64,000 bases of DNA from assembly GCF_902712855.1 (NCBI RefSeq), contig NZ_LR743508.1, positions 744,001 to 808,000 on the forward strand, written 5' to 3'. This stretch comes from Variovorax paradoxus (lineage in GTDB: Bacteria > Pseudomonadota > Gammaproteobacteria > Burkholderiales > Burkholderiaceae_C). Within the stretch, counting starts at the first letter, position 1. The number at the start of each line of letters is the position of its first letter. Shown piece by piece: positions 26,033 through 34,087 of this stretch. Both the position numbers and the translations under genes were made by a program. The notes beneath the pieces were generated by a model. That model was given only the letters and a program-made list of their open reading frames with translations. It searched no databases and had not been told where the DNA came from.

Positions 26033-26393
26033 GGCGCGGCGCACTCGGCGGTGCGCTGCCCGGGGCCTCATGCGGGGCGTCGGCAGGGTCCACGGCGCCG
26101 TCGGAAGAGACAACCTCTGCGCCGTTTTCAACGTCGGGTGCAGGGCCGGCGCCGGCGATCAAGGGGCGCGCTCCGCGCGTCATTTCCCTCCTCATGAAAA
26201 TTCGGCGCACCGCCACGGCGGTGCGCGAAGGCGAGGGGGGATGCGCAGCCGAGGCTGCGAGGTCGCAGATGCTGCGCTTTCGCGCAACTGGACAACGCCC
26301 CGTGCTTCCGCTTCCGGCGCTGCCCGGTCTTCTGCGGTGGCTCGGGCGTGAGGGCCACGGGATCCTGAATCCCTTCAGGGCGCTGCGGAGGGC
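26033..26393 (+). repeat. Extended upstream part of leader copy A2
   Basis: This stretch has no gene. It includes a 10-bp hairpin at 26205-26226 (GCGCACCGCC, loop AC, complement) and a GCAGCC/GGCTGC hairpin near 26250, equivalent to those before copy A1. A stretch shared with A1 and A3 (CTTCAGGGCGCTGCGGAGGG) follows. Confidence 0.55.
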
Positions 26394-26557
26394 GGGGGAG
26401 GGCTTGTCTGTGAGCCCTGAGGCTACCCCCTCGTTCTCGCGTTCAAGGCCCTGCGCGCGCTTTGCGTGCTCGGCGCGTGCCGCGCGCCTGCGGCGGCCTG
26501 GAGCGCTGCGCTGCGACGGGGTGGCGGGGTCTCGCAGGCAATCCCGCCTGTGTCATC
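26394..26557 (+). repeat. Leader repeat, type A copy 2
   Basis: The 164-base leader is almost identical to copies A1 and A5. It ends GTGTCATC 18 bases before the radC start, with CAGGAG as ribosome-binding site in between. Confidence 0.85.
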
Positions 26558-26575
26558 CCACAGGAGTTCATCACC

Positions 26576-27211
26576 ATGAACACACCCGTCGTCACCGTGG
26601 CCGGTTCCTTGCCGGTCGAGCTGTCGTTGTCCGTCTTCACCGCGCGCGAGCGCCAGGTGCTCGAGGCGTTGCGCCCGTTTCTCGGCGGGCAGACCGAGGC
26701 GCTGTACGTGGCGCACGACCGCTCGTTGCACAAGCTGGTCGGCTTCGCGCGCGATGCGTCGCTGCCCGGGTGTGCGCAGCTGCTGTGCGGGCTGCGCCTG
26801 GCGAGGGAGCTGCTCGCGGAGGAGCTGCGCCCGAGCGAGACCTTCCGCTCGGTGTATGCGGTCTCGGACTATCTGAAGCTGCACTTCGCGGGGCAGCTGC
26901 ACGAGAGCTTCGCGGTCATGTTCCTCGATGCGCGGCATGCGCTGCTGGCGTTCGAGGACCTGTTCCGGGGCACGCTGACGCAGGCCGGCGTCTACCCGCG
27001 CGAGGTGCTCAAGCGTGCGCTGCAGCACAACGCGGCGGCCGTGATCCTGGCGCACAACCATCCGTCGGGCGAGGCGGAGCCGTCGGCGGCGGACCGGGGG
27101 CTGACCTGCGAGCTCAAGGAGGCGCTGGCGCACATCGACGTGCGGGTGCTGGATCACTTCGTGGTCGCGGGCAACCGGGCGGTCTCGATGGCCGAGCGCG
27201 GCCTCGTGTGA
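26576..27211 (+). CDS. radC: RadC-like JAB-domain protein (intact copy)
   Basis: This 211-residue protein carries the RadC JAB/MPN metal-site motif HNHPSGEAEPSAADRGLT near residue 160, preceded by PREVLKRALQHNAAAVILA. It lacks the N-terminal helix-hairpin-helix region of chromosomal RadC, as is usual for plasmid and ICE versions. The role is unresolved; such genes are frequent in leading regions of conjugative elements. The ATG at 26576 has CAGGAG upstream. A nearly identical but broken copy lies at 31639. Confidence 0.88.
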   Translation: MNTPVVTVAGSLPVELSLSVFTARERQVLEALRPFLGGQTEALYVAHDRSLHKLVGFARDASLPGCAQLLCGLRLARELLAEELRPSETFRSVYAVSDYLKLHFAGQLHESFAVMFLDARHALLAFEDLFRGTLTQAGVYPREVLKRALQHNAAAVILAHNHPSGEAEPSAADRGLTCELKEALAHIDVRVLDHFVVAGNRAVSMAERGLV

Positions 27212-27474
27212 GGAGGCCAGGGGCGCTTCGGCGTCTCTTTTCTTCTTGTCATTGTCTCAGCCGTTCGCTGCGCGGACGGCGCTCACGCTGACGTGGGCGT
27301 CGCTGGCGCGGGCGCCCGCACAGGCGGTGTTCGACGGTTCAGGGCCAACCCCCATGATCGATCAGCGTCGCGACATCGTCGGTGCGCGTGTGCGGCACAT
27401 CCACCGCACTATGCGCTTGAGCTTCAGGTCAAGCTCGCCAAAGTGAGACGAGGGCCGAAGCAGTGCCACGCTTG
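27212..27474. other. Intergenic, weak hairpin after radC
   Basis: A GGGGCGC-TTCG-GCGTCTC imperfect hairpin followed by TTTTC near 27220-27245 resembles the perfect terminator after the second radC copy. Nothing else is recognised between the convergent genes. Confidence 0.4.
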
Positions 27475-28278
27475 TCAGCTCCGTGGCACCGGCACTTCCG
27501 CGAACGCCGAGGCGAGGTCTTTGACCTTTGCCAAACGTCCTGCCGCCAAAGCCTGGAGTGGCGTCTGCCCGTCCAACGAACGCTTTGGCGTCACGAAGAA
27601 CTGAAGCTTGGACCCTCCCGGGAGGTCGCCAAGAATCTTGCTCACGGCCTCCAAGTGCGAGCGCTCGTAGGCTCCGTCGCCATAGAACGCGGGGAAATAC
27701 CGCTCAGACTTGTGCGTGACGTAGAACACGCGACTGTCTTTGACTGCCTTTGAAAGCGCTTGCCTCGAGGACCATCCCAACAGGTTTTGGAAGGTCTGTG
27801 GATTGAGCAAGAACCCGCGCTCGATCATCTCTTCGTTGGAGCCCAGGACGGGCTCAACCTTTGCTGACGAGCCGGTAGGCGTCTTAGGCGCAATGCCGCG
27901 TCTTCCCGACTCGGCAGGCAACTCGGCATCAGAAACCACTTGGAGACGCGCGCCTATCCTTCTCAACTTTTTGAGGATGGCGTCCCAGTCCTCCCGCATC
28001 TGAGGCCCCGGCGCAAGGGCGACAGACACGTCGATTCCCCGAATATTTCGCTCCGTCAGATCAAGGAACTGCCGGATTCCGTGCAGCGCCAACGCGTCCG
28101 AGCGTCCGCCAGCTTTTCGCGTACCCCCTCCCCCTGCGACCACCAACTTCACAGCATTCTTGAGGACTGCATCGCGATCTCCTTTCGAATCCTTTGCGGA
28201 CTTCGTGTCAGGCGCTGTCGCGCCACGGGTTTTCGAATCCGTGCGTCCGGTGTCGGTTCGGGCGGATGTGTTGGCCAT
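27475..28278 (-). CDS. Hypothetical protein with MbcA/ParS-like C-terminal region
   Basis: This 267-residue protein starts MANTSARTDTGRTDSKTRGA (ATG 28278, GGAG upstream). The N-terminal 50 residues are charged and low in complexity. The middle (GIRQFLDLTERNIRGIDVSV) and the C-terminal part (LLNPQTFQNLLGWSSRQALS, later DGQTPLQALAAGRLAKVKDL) look like a helical antitoxin-type or DUF2384-like fold. I am not sure of the family. It is transcribed away from oriT, unlike most neighbours. Confidence 0.55.
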   Translation of the reverse strand: MANTSARTDTGRTDSKTRGATAPDTKSAKDSKGDRDAVLKNAVKLVVAGGGGTRKAGGRSDALALHGIRQFLDLTERNIRGIDVSVALAPGPQMREDWDAILKKLRRIGARLQVVSDAELPAESGRRGIAPKTPTGSSAKVEPVLGSNEEMIERGFLLNPQTFQNLLGWSSRQALSKAVKDSRVFYVTHKSERYFPAFYGDGAYERSHLEAVSKILGDLPGGSKLQFFVTPKRSLDGQTPLQALAAGRLAKVKDLASAFAEVPVPRS

Positions 28279-28338
28279 CGGGGTCTCCTGCGAGTCGCTC
28301 AGGATACGCCGGTTTGTCAACCATGTCCACCATGACAA

Positions 28339-28753
28339 CTAAAGCAATCAGGACAGCCGACGTCGGTTCTTCCTTGTGCAGACCCGCAATGCCGGAATGG
28401 CACCACCTGCAGCGCACCAGCGTCGCGCGCTCGGTCTATGAGACCGCGCGATCAAGCGTACGCACAACAGGATCCGCAGCGCGTACCCCAGCGTGAAGCC
28501 GGTCTGGGTGGCCTGACAACGAACACAGCAAGGAATCCATGACGCCAGAGACGAACACGCCAACCATCGCGGAGCACTGCAGGAGCGCGACGAGCATCCG
28601 CAGCGGAGGCTGCGCCGGAGCACGGGTTGCGCTTTGGCGCAGCCGGGAAGCCCCCCCTCTCTTTCCCGCGCGTTCATGTCCAGGTCTTCTGCGGCCGACG
28701 TGCGATGGAACAAGGATTCGGGCTCCGGAATACCTCCAGGCGCTGCGGAGGGC
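28339..28753 (+). repeat. Extended upstream part of leader copy A3
   Basis: There is no gene here. It contains a CCGCAGC/GCTGCG hairpin near 28600 and the conserved stretch ending CAGGCGCTGCGGAGGG before the core repeat. It is a more diverged version of the region before copies A1 and A2. Confidence 0.45.
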
Positions 28754-28916
28754 GGGGAGGGCTTGCCTGTGAGCCCTGAGGCTACCCCCTCGTTCTCGCG
28801 TTCAAGGCCCTGCGCGCGCTTCGCGTGCTCGGCGCGTGCCGCGCGCCTGCGGCGGCCTGGAGCGCTGCGCTGCGACGGGGTGGCGGGGTCTCACAGGCGA
28901 TCCCGCCTGTGTCATC
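28754..28916 (+). repeat. Leader repeat, type A copy 3
   Basis: The 163-base leader differs from A1 by a few bases (TCTCACAGGCGATCCCGCC near its end). It precedes the antitoxin/zeta-toxin pair by about 100 bases, with an extra promoter-like AT-rich segment in between. Confidence 0.85.
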
Positions 28917-29020
28917 CCACAGGGAGTTCCTCAGTTTCTTGCTCGGAAGCCGACAGAGAAGGTTCTTGTGATTCAGAGAAAATGGCTAAAATGGGTAAAA
29001 CCAGGAATTTAAGGATTCTC

Positions 29021-29398
29021 ATGTTAGCCAGCCCCGTGTCCGTCCATTCCGCAAAGATCGAGCGCCTGTCGCGCAACCTGCCTTCTTTCTCCGCGACCAA
29101 GCTCGCGTCGGGCATGCAGGCGGTGACCACCACGGTGATGGCTCGTGGCGCGGTGGTGATCACGCGCCACGAGCGGCCCGCCATGGTGCTCATGTCGCTC
29201 GAGCGCTATTTGCAGATGGAGCAGGCCTCAGAGCCCGATTTGGACGCGCTCTCGCACCGCTTCGACGACATGGTCGCGCACATGCAAGGCGAGGCTGCTG
29301 CTCAGGCGATGGCGGATGCCTTTGCCATGGATCCTTCGGAACTGGGCGAGGCGGCGATGGCCGCGGCCACCGCCGTGCGCGACGCGACAAACCGTTGA
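29021..29398 (+). CDS. Phd/YefM-type antitoxin
   Basis: This 125-residue protein fits the Phd/YefM pattern in its N-terminal half (FSATKLASGMQAVTTTVMAR, then GAVVITRHERPAMVLMSLER), which binds DNA, with an acidic toxin-binding tail (PDLDALSHRFDDMVAHMQGE). The ATG at 29021 is chosen because AAGGA lies five bases before it; an in-frame ATG exists at 28982. The zeta-like toxin gene follows six bases after the stop, indicating a two-gene toxin-antitoxin operon. Confidence 0.8.
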   Translation: MLASPVSVHSAKIERLSRNLPSFSATKLASGMQAVTTTVMARGAVVITRHERPAMVLMSLERYLQMEQASEPDLDALSHRFDDMVAHMQGEAAAQAMADAFAMDPSELGEAAMAAATAVRDATNR

Positions 29399-29404
29399 TC
29401 GCTG

Positions 29405-30025
29405 ATGCCAGCGCGCATTTTTGTGTTGGCCGGCGTCAATGGGGCCGGCAAGAGCAGCGTGGGCGGTGCTGCGCTGCTGTACAAGAAGGTTGACTATTTC
29501 AACCCTGATCTGGCCGCGCGCGAGCTGCTTGATGCTCATCCGCATTTGGCACCCGAGGCTGCCAACGCCCAGGCCTGGGAAATAGGGCGCAAGGGCCTTG
29601 AGCGGGCGCTGGCCGACGGCCAGAACTTCGCCTTCGAGACGACTTTGGGCGCCCGCACAATCCCCCAGATGCTGGTCGACGGCGCACGTCAAGGGGCGCA
29701 GGTGCACCTCTGGTACGCCGGGCTGTCCTCGCCCGAACTCCATCTGCAACGCGTGCGCTCCCGCGTGGCCGCCGGAGGCCATGACATTCCTGAAGCCAAG
29801 ATCCGCGAGCGCTATGAGACCAGTCGCGCCAACCTGATCCGCCTGCTGCCGTGGCTGGCGAGCCTGCGCCTCTACGACAACAGCGCCGAGGGCGATCCCA
29901 AGGCCGGATGCAAACCCCAGCCTCGGCTGCTGCTGCACATGGAAGGCGGTCGTGTCGCCTTTCACATTTCGCTGGACCAAGTGCCGCAATGGGCCAAGCC
30001 GATCATGGCCGCCGCATTGGCTTAG
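29405..30025 (+). CDS. Zeta-like toxin (P-loop kinase)
   Basis: This 206-residue P-loop protein begins with Walker A IFVLAGVNGAGKSSVGGAAL. It continues with the zeta-type DYFNPDLAARELLDA and FAFETTLGARTIPQML and a late RYETSRANLIRLL. Zeta toxins phosphorylate UDP-N-acetylglucosamine and block cell-wall synthesis. It is downstream of a Phd-type rather than an epsilon-type antitoxin. The close spacing makes cotranslation likely and the system probably stabilises the element. Confidence 0.82.
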   Translation: MPARIFVLAGVNGAGKSSVGGAALLYKKVDYFNPDLAARELLDAHPHLAPEAANAQAWEIGRKGLERALADGQNFAFETTLGARTIPQMLVDGARQGAQVHLWYAGLSSPELHLQRVRSRVAAGGHDIPEAKIRERYETSRANLIRLLPWLASLRLYDNSAEGDPKAGCKPQPRLLLHMEGGRVAFHISLDQVPQWAKPIMAAALA

Positions 30026-30560
30026 CTTTCTTGGGAACCGTGCCGATCGGACCGTTCGTGGACAGCCGCGACCCGCAGTGACGCAGGGACCTCGTCCAGT
30101 CGCGGCCGCACGAGGAACATTCGGGCCACGGGGGGCCACGGGGGGCCGCGCACTGCCGCACCATGGCGCGTTGGTGCCGCGCCGAGTTGGCACCGTCGTC
30201 TGAGCCTGTGGCTCGCGTTCGCGGTCACCGAAGCACGCGACAGCACAGCGTGCGCGGGGCAGCATCTTCTTGGGACACGCGCTGACGCAGGGGCACCGTC
30301 ATTGGCAATCTGACCTGACCGTGACAAGACGCAGATGAAGGGTCGATGGCGCTCGACGCAGCGCTGCCTCTGGCCAATCTCCCTGCGGCAGGCCTGACTC
30401 CGTCCGGGTGTCCGTCGCCCAAAGTCTGGGGACGCCAAGCGCCCGGCAGGGAAGCCGCGAACTTTCTCGCTGACCATGTTCAGCCGGCGTGTCCGGTGGC
30501 TGCTGGTCCGCAGACGTTGGGGGGATTGAATTCAGGCTTTCGTGACGTTCGCGAGGTGTG
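30026..30560. other. Intergenic, no recognised feature
   Basis: About 535 bases after the toxin gene contain no frame with coding character. The segment GGGGGCCACGGGGGGCC near 30127 is a short tandem repeat. Confidence 0.4.
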
Positions 30561-30724
30561 GGGGGAGGGCTTGCCTGTGAGCCCTGAGGCTACCCCCTCG
30601 TTCTCGCGTTCAAGGCCCTGCGCGCGCTGCGCGTGCTCGGCGCGTGCCGCGCGCCTGCGGCGGCCTGGAGCGCTGCGCTGCGACGGGGTGGCGGGGTCTC
30701 GCAGGCAATCCCGCCTGTGTCATC
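30561..30724 (+). repeat. Leader repeat, type A copy 4, with no gene behind it
   Basis: A full 164-base leader that is not followed by a plus-strand gene. It instead abuts the truncated 3' end of a minus-strand nucleotidyltransferase-like gene. This shows the repeat can be placed independently of a cargo gene. Confidence 0.85.
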
Positions 30725-30883
30725 CGAGATGGCTGCGACGCCCTCGGGTGCCGCAATCCCATAGTGTTCGACCCACATCGCCAACGCCTGACCGCCCACC
30801 AAGATGTCTTCACCGGCGACCTTGGCCAGTCTGAGAAAGACGTCCGCGGGTGTCTGCGCCTGCGCACCGAGTGGCTTCACCAA
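30725..30883 (-). pseudogene. Nucleotidyltransferase-like gene truncated by leader repeat
   Basis: The frame starts MVKPLGAQAQTPADVFLRLA and contains ILVGGQALAMWVEHYGI, like the start of nucleotidyltransferase-type toxins. It reaches only ISDD before running into leader copy A4. Most of the catalytic domain is therefore missing. It overlaps the end of the upstream ParD-like gene, so the two once formed a pair. Confidence 0.65.
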
Positions 30884-31260
30884 CCTTCGCCCTCATCAGG
30901 TTCGGCGTTCTGCTGTCGCTTGAACGTAAATCCCTGAAGGGTGTTCTGGGTGAAGGCATGAAGGCTCTTGGACGAACGCTGACCGCGCGAGACCTGATCG
31001 GCGTCCTTTGCCTGAAGTCGACGCAGCCGACGAGCGCCGGACAGAGGGGTCTCACCCAGCGTCGCTCGGACGAGCTGATCCGCCTTGCTTTCCTGCCCAA
31101 GGAGCTGCATGGCGGCGATGGAGCTGAGGCCGGCGGCCTCCAATGCTGCGCCCAAGCGGGCCCAATGCTCCATCTGCTGGGCGATGGGGCGACCCAGCGC
31201 TGAGCCCGTCGACTGCGCCAGGCTGTAAAGCTCATCGGAGATCCGGATCGACTGTGCCAT
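30877..31260 (-). CDS. ParD-like antitoxin
   Basis: This 127-residue protein has a ParD_like N-terminus (SIRISDELYSLAQSTGSALG, then RPIAQQMEHWARLGAALEAA) with ribbon-helix-helix character and a basic C-terminus (LSGARRLRRLQAKDADQVSR). A perfect 9-bp inverted repeat lies just upstream. Its presumed partner downstream is truncated, so it is an orphan antitoxin. Confidence 0.75.
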   Translation of the reverse strand: MAQSIRISDELYSLAQSTGSALGRPIAQQMEHWARLGAALEAAGLSSIAAMQLLGQESKADQLVRATLGETPLSGARRLRRLQAKDADQVSRGQRSSKSLHAFTQNTLQGFTFKRQQNAEPDEGEGW

Positions 31261-31270
31261 GCGGCGACTT

Positions 31271-31291
31271 TATGTGGCACTTTGCCACATA
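31271..31291. promoter_or_regulatory. Perfect palindrome upstream of ParD-like antitoxin
   Basis: TATGTGGCA-CTT-TGCCACATA is a perfect 9-bp inverted repeat beginning 11 bases before the antitoxin start codon. It is a probable autoregulatory operator. Confidence 0.7.
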
Positions 31292-31456
31292 TCAAGGACG
31301 GGTGATGGCTCAGCGCCTCGGCCGCGCCGGAGCGCGTGCGAACCAAGCGAAGCACGCGATACGCAGGGCGCGGGACGTCTTCCCGCGCGATGGGACGTTC
31401 GCGTGCCGCGGGATCGCGAGGCGTCGCCATGCCAGTCCGGGGTTTCTGCGGAGGGC

Positions 31457-31620
31457 GGGGGAGGGCTTGTCTGTGAGCCCTGAGGCTACCCCCTCGTTCT
31501 CGCGTTCAAGGCCCTGCGCGCGCTTTGCGTGCTCGGCGCGTGCCGCGCGCCTGCAGCGGCCTGGAGCGCTGCGCTGCGACGGGGTGGCGGGGTCTCGCAG
31601 GCAATCCCGCCTGTGTCATC
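31457..31620 (+). repeat. Leader repeat, type A copy 5
   Basis: This 164-base leader is nearly identical to copy A2 and is followed by the same CCACAGGAGTTCATCACC spacer and a radC gene. The duplication therefore includes leader plus gene. Confidence 0.85.
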
Positions 31621-31638
31621 CCACAGGAGTTCATCACC

Positions 31639-32266
31639 ATGAACACACCCGTCGTCACCGTGGCCGGTTCCTCGCCGGTCGAGCTGTCGTTGTCCGTCTT
31701 CACCGCGCGCGAGCGCCAGGTGCTCGAGGCGTTGCGCCCGTTTCTCGGCGGGCAGACCGAGGCGCTGTACGTGGCGCACGACCGCTCGTTGCACAAGCTG
31801 GTCGGCTTCGCGCGCGATGCGTCGCTGCCCGGGTGTGCGCAGCTGCTGTGCGGGCTGCGCCTGGCGCGGGAGCTGCTCGCCGAGGAGCTGCGCGTGGGCG
31901 AGGCCTTCCACTCCGTGTACGCCGTCTCGGACTACCTCAAGCTGCACTTCGCGGGGCAGCTGCACGAGAGCTTCGCGGTCATGTTCCTCGATGCGCGGCA
32001 TGCGCTGCTGGCGTTCGAGGACCTGTTCCGGGGCACGCTGACGCAGGCACCCGCGCGAGGTGCTCAAGCGTGCGCTGCAGCACAACGCGGCGGCCGTGAT
32101 CCTGGCGCACAACCATCCGTCGGGCGAGGTGGAGCCGTCGGCGGCGGACCGGGGGCTGACCTGCGAGCTCAAGGAGGCGCTGGCGCACATCGACGTGCGG
32201 GTGCTGGATCACGTCGTGGTCGCGGGCAACCGGGCGGTGTCGATGGCCGAGCGCGGCCTCGTGTGA
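31639..32266 (+). pseudogene. RadC-like second copy, frameshifted
   Basis: The sequence is nearly identical to the radC at 26576 through FRGTLTQA. Eight bases are then missing near 32048 relative to the intact copy. The downstream part, including HNHPSGEVEPSAADRGLT, is only readable in another frame (32060-32266). The full JAB domain is therefore not made in one frame. Substitutions such as RVGEAFHSVYAV show some divergence before the break. Confidence 0.85.
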
Positions 32267-32274
32267 ACGAGGCA

Positions 32275-32297
32275 GGGGCGCTTCGGCGCCCCTTTTG
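32275..32297 (+). terminator. Rho-independent terminator after radC copy 2
   Basis: GGGGCGC-TTCG-GCGCCCC (32275-32292) is a perfect 7-bp stem with a stable tetraloop, followed by TTTT. It ends the leader-A5/radC unit. Confidence 0.8.
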
Positions 32298-32840
32298 TAT
32301 GGGCATGCGCGGCGCTGTGTGCGCCGCCAGGTCGGACTGGAGACAGAAGGGAGACACAACTTGGCACGCATGGCGTGGTGGTGGAGGATGGCGGCTGCGC
32401 CGCGGCTCGAAGCGCCCGTTCGTGGAAGGCGGGGCGGTCACTGGCCTGCGGCAGCTGGCGGCCGTGCGCGTGGCGGTCGTCGTCTGCAGTCGGTCCGCCT
32501 CTGGATCGACGCATGGCGCGGGTCGCTTGCCGCTCCAGGGTGAAGGCTGCGCCCCGTCCTCGCCCGGTCCTCGCGGTGCTCGGCTGCGGCCTGCGGGCGG
32601 GCCCCGGACCGGCGCGCTGGGCCCGCGCCCGGGCTGCGTCGAGGCGGCTCCGACAGCAGATTCCTTCCACCACCGCGGCGTGATGCCGCAGAAAGGCTTC
32701 GCCATGGCGTTCGATCTTCCTTCGCGCAGCTCGCGGCGCGCCAACGCCGGTGCGCCGGCGCTGCGCGGCGCGTCGCCGGCACGGGCGTTCCCCGTTCCCC
32801 CGAGGACCCTCCCACTGCAGGTCGGCATCCACCCCAGGGC
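32298..32840 (+). other. Region upstream of the ArdC-like gene
   Basis: There is no convincing independent gene. An ATG at 32704 preceded by AGAAAGG opens a frame (MAFDLPSRSSRRANAG...) that is offset by one frame from the ArdC-like coding region. It may be the original start of that gene before a frameshift. Confidence 0.35.
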
Positions 32841-33782
32841 GTGCCATGGCGCGCGCGCAGCGATGCGCAGGTGCGCGAGGCCGTGACCGAGCGGTTCGTC
32901 GCGATGCGCGCGCAAGGCGGGGACGTGTGCGGGCCACGCTGGACGGCCGCGCTCGCGCGAGGCGTTCCGCGCAGCCTGGTCACCGGACGGCCGTACCGTG
33001 GCGCGAATGCGTGGCTGCTCTGGGGCGAGGCCATGGGGCAGGGCCATGCCACCGACCTCTGGCTGACCTACGCGCAGGCCTGCGCCCTCGGGGGCAGGTG
33101 CGCCGGGGCACGCACGGGGTGCTCTGCGCGCTTCGAACGCGTGGGGCCACGCGCGGATGGGGGCTCGTCGGCGGCCGCTCACGCCGGCCGTCCGGGCGCC
33201 GCCGCGGTCGCGCCGCCTGCTGGGTGGCGCTGCCGTCCGCTGTGGCTGTTCAACGTGGCCCAGGTCGACGGATTGGCTGCGGCCATGAAAGAAGACGCGG
33301 AAGGCGCCGGAGGCGAAGCGGGCGAGCGGGGCGCGGTCGAGACCGCCATGCGGCTGGTGGCGGGCTGCAACCCCACGGTGCGCCACGGGTACGACCGCGC
33401 GATGTACCTGCCGGGGCCGGACGAGATCCGGCTGCCGCTGCCCCGGCGCTTCGCCAGCGCCGAGAACTACTGCGCCACGCTGCTGCATGCGCTCGTGCGG
33501 TGGACCGCGCACCGCGCGCGGCTGGGGCGTGAGGCGCCCCCACGCGCCGGGGAGGACGGGTGTGTTTTCGCGGGGCTGGTGGCGGCGCTGGGCGCGTCGC
33601 GCCTGATGGGTCACTGCGGTCTCGTCGGTGCTGTTGTGGAAGGCCAGACGGACGGTCGCGCGGCGTGGCTGCCGCTGCTGCGCCATGACCACCATGCCCT
33701 CTTCTCGGCCGCGCGGCAGGCCGATGACGCGGTCGACTGGATCCTCGCGCGGGGGCTGCCGGAGATCGGTGCGATGGGGTGA
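32841..33782 (+). CDS. ArdC-like antirestriction protein with altered zincin motif
   Basis: This 313-residue protein follows ArdC. It has an N-terminal ssDNA-binding DUF1738-type region (VREAVTERFVAMRAQGG, TGRPYRGANAWLLWGEAMGQ and ATDLWLTYAQACALGG) and a C-terminal zincin-like region (GPDEIRLPLPRRFASAENYC). The expected HExxH is replaced by HALVR in LLHALVRWTAH, so metal-dependent catalysis is doubtful while DNA binding may persist. ArdC of IncW plasmids protects incoming single strands and lies near oriT, as here. The start is uncertain: GTG 32841 is the first in frame. Confidence 0.75.
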   Translation: MPWRARSDAQVREAVTERFVAMRAQGGDVCGPRWTAALARGVPRSLVTGRPYRGANAWLLWGEAMGQGHATDLWLTYAQACALGGRCAGARTGCSARFERVGPRADGGSSAAAHAGRPGAAAVAPPAGWRCRPLWLFNVAQVDGLAAAMKEDAEGAGGEAGERGAVETAMRLVAGCNPTVRHGYDRAMYLPGPDEIRLPLPRRFASAENYCATLLHALVRWTAHRARLGREAPPRAGEDGCVFAGLVAALGASRLMGHCGLVGAVVEGQTDGRAAWLPLLRHDHHALFSAARQADDAVDWILARGLPEIGAMG

Positions 33783-33870
33783 GCGGCCAGGCTTGGAGGT
33801 CGCGGCCGATGCTGCGCTCGGTGCCGATGCCCACGGGATCGGCGCAGGAGCGGGGCAGGGGAGAGAGGAG

Positions 33871-33915
33871 AAAGAGGGGAAAGAGGGGAGAGAGGGGACA
33901 GAGGGGAAAGAGGGG
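33871..33915 (+). repeat. Five tandem 9-bp purine repeats
   Basis: AAAGAGGGG, AAAGAGGGG, AGAGAGGGG, ACAGAGGGG and AAAGAGGGG follow one another without gaps, inside a longer polypurine run that leads into leader copy B1. They could be iteron-like binding sites or a slippage-prone tract. Confidence 0.75.
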
Positions 33916-33916
33916 C

Positions 33917-34087
33917 GAGGGTGGGTGCTGTTCCTTCACCGTGCCACGCCGTTCTCGCCGTCAAGGTCTGCGCGCACGGTGTGCGCTGGCGGCCTGCGGC
34001 CGTCTGCGAACCCTGACCGCTGCGCTGCGGCGTGCCGATGACGGGACCGGGCCATCCCGCCTTTCATCCTTTCAAGGAGAGACCGAC
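33917..34087 (+). repeat. Leader repeat, type B copy 1
   Basis: This diverged relative of the type A leaders shares the CTCGC-GTCAAGG, GCGGCCTG, CGCTGCGCTGCG and ATCCCGCC landmarks in the same order. It ends in CAAGGAGAGACC directly before the first DUF2958 start. Confidence 0.7.

Noticed and set aside
24787..27291. Very long open frame (over 800 codons) across the DUF932-radC region
   Set aside because: It is an antisense-free frame artefact of high GC; its product is Arg/Ala-rich without domains and it overlaps three well-supported genes in other frames.
23795..31620. Type A repeats as a CRISPR array
   Set aside because: Units are 164 bases, lie hundreds to thousands of bases apart, and are not separated by uniform short spacers.
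23795..31620. Type A repeats as integron attC sites
   Set aside because: They lie upstream rather than downstream of cargo genes, are nearly identical to one another, and no integrase or core-site pair was seen.
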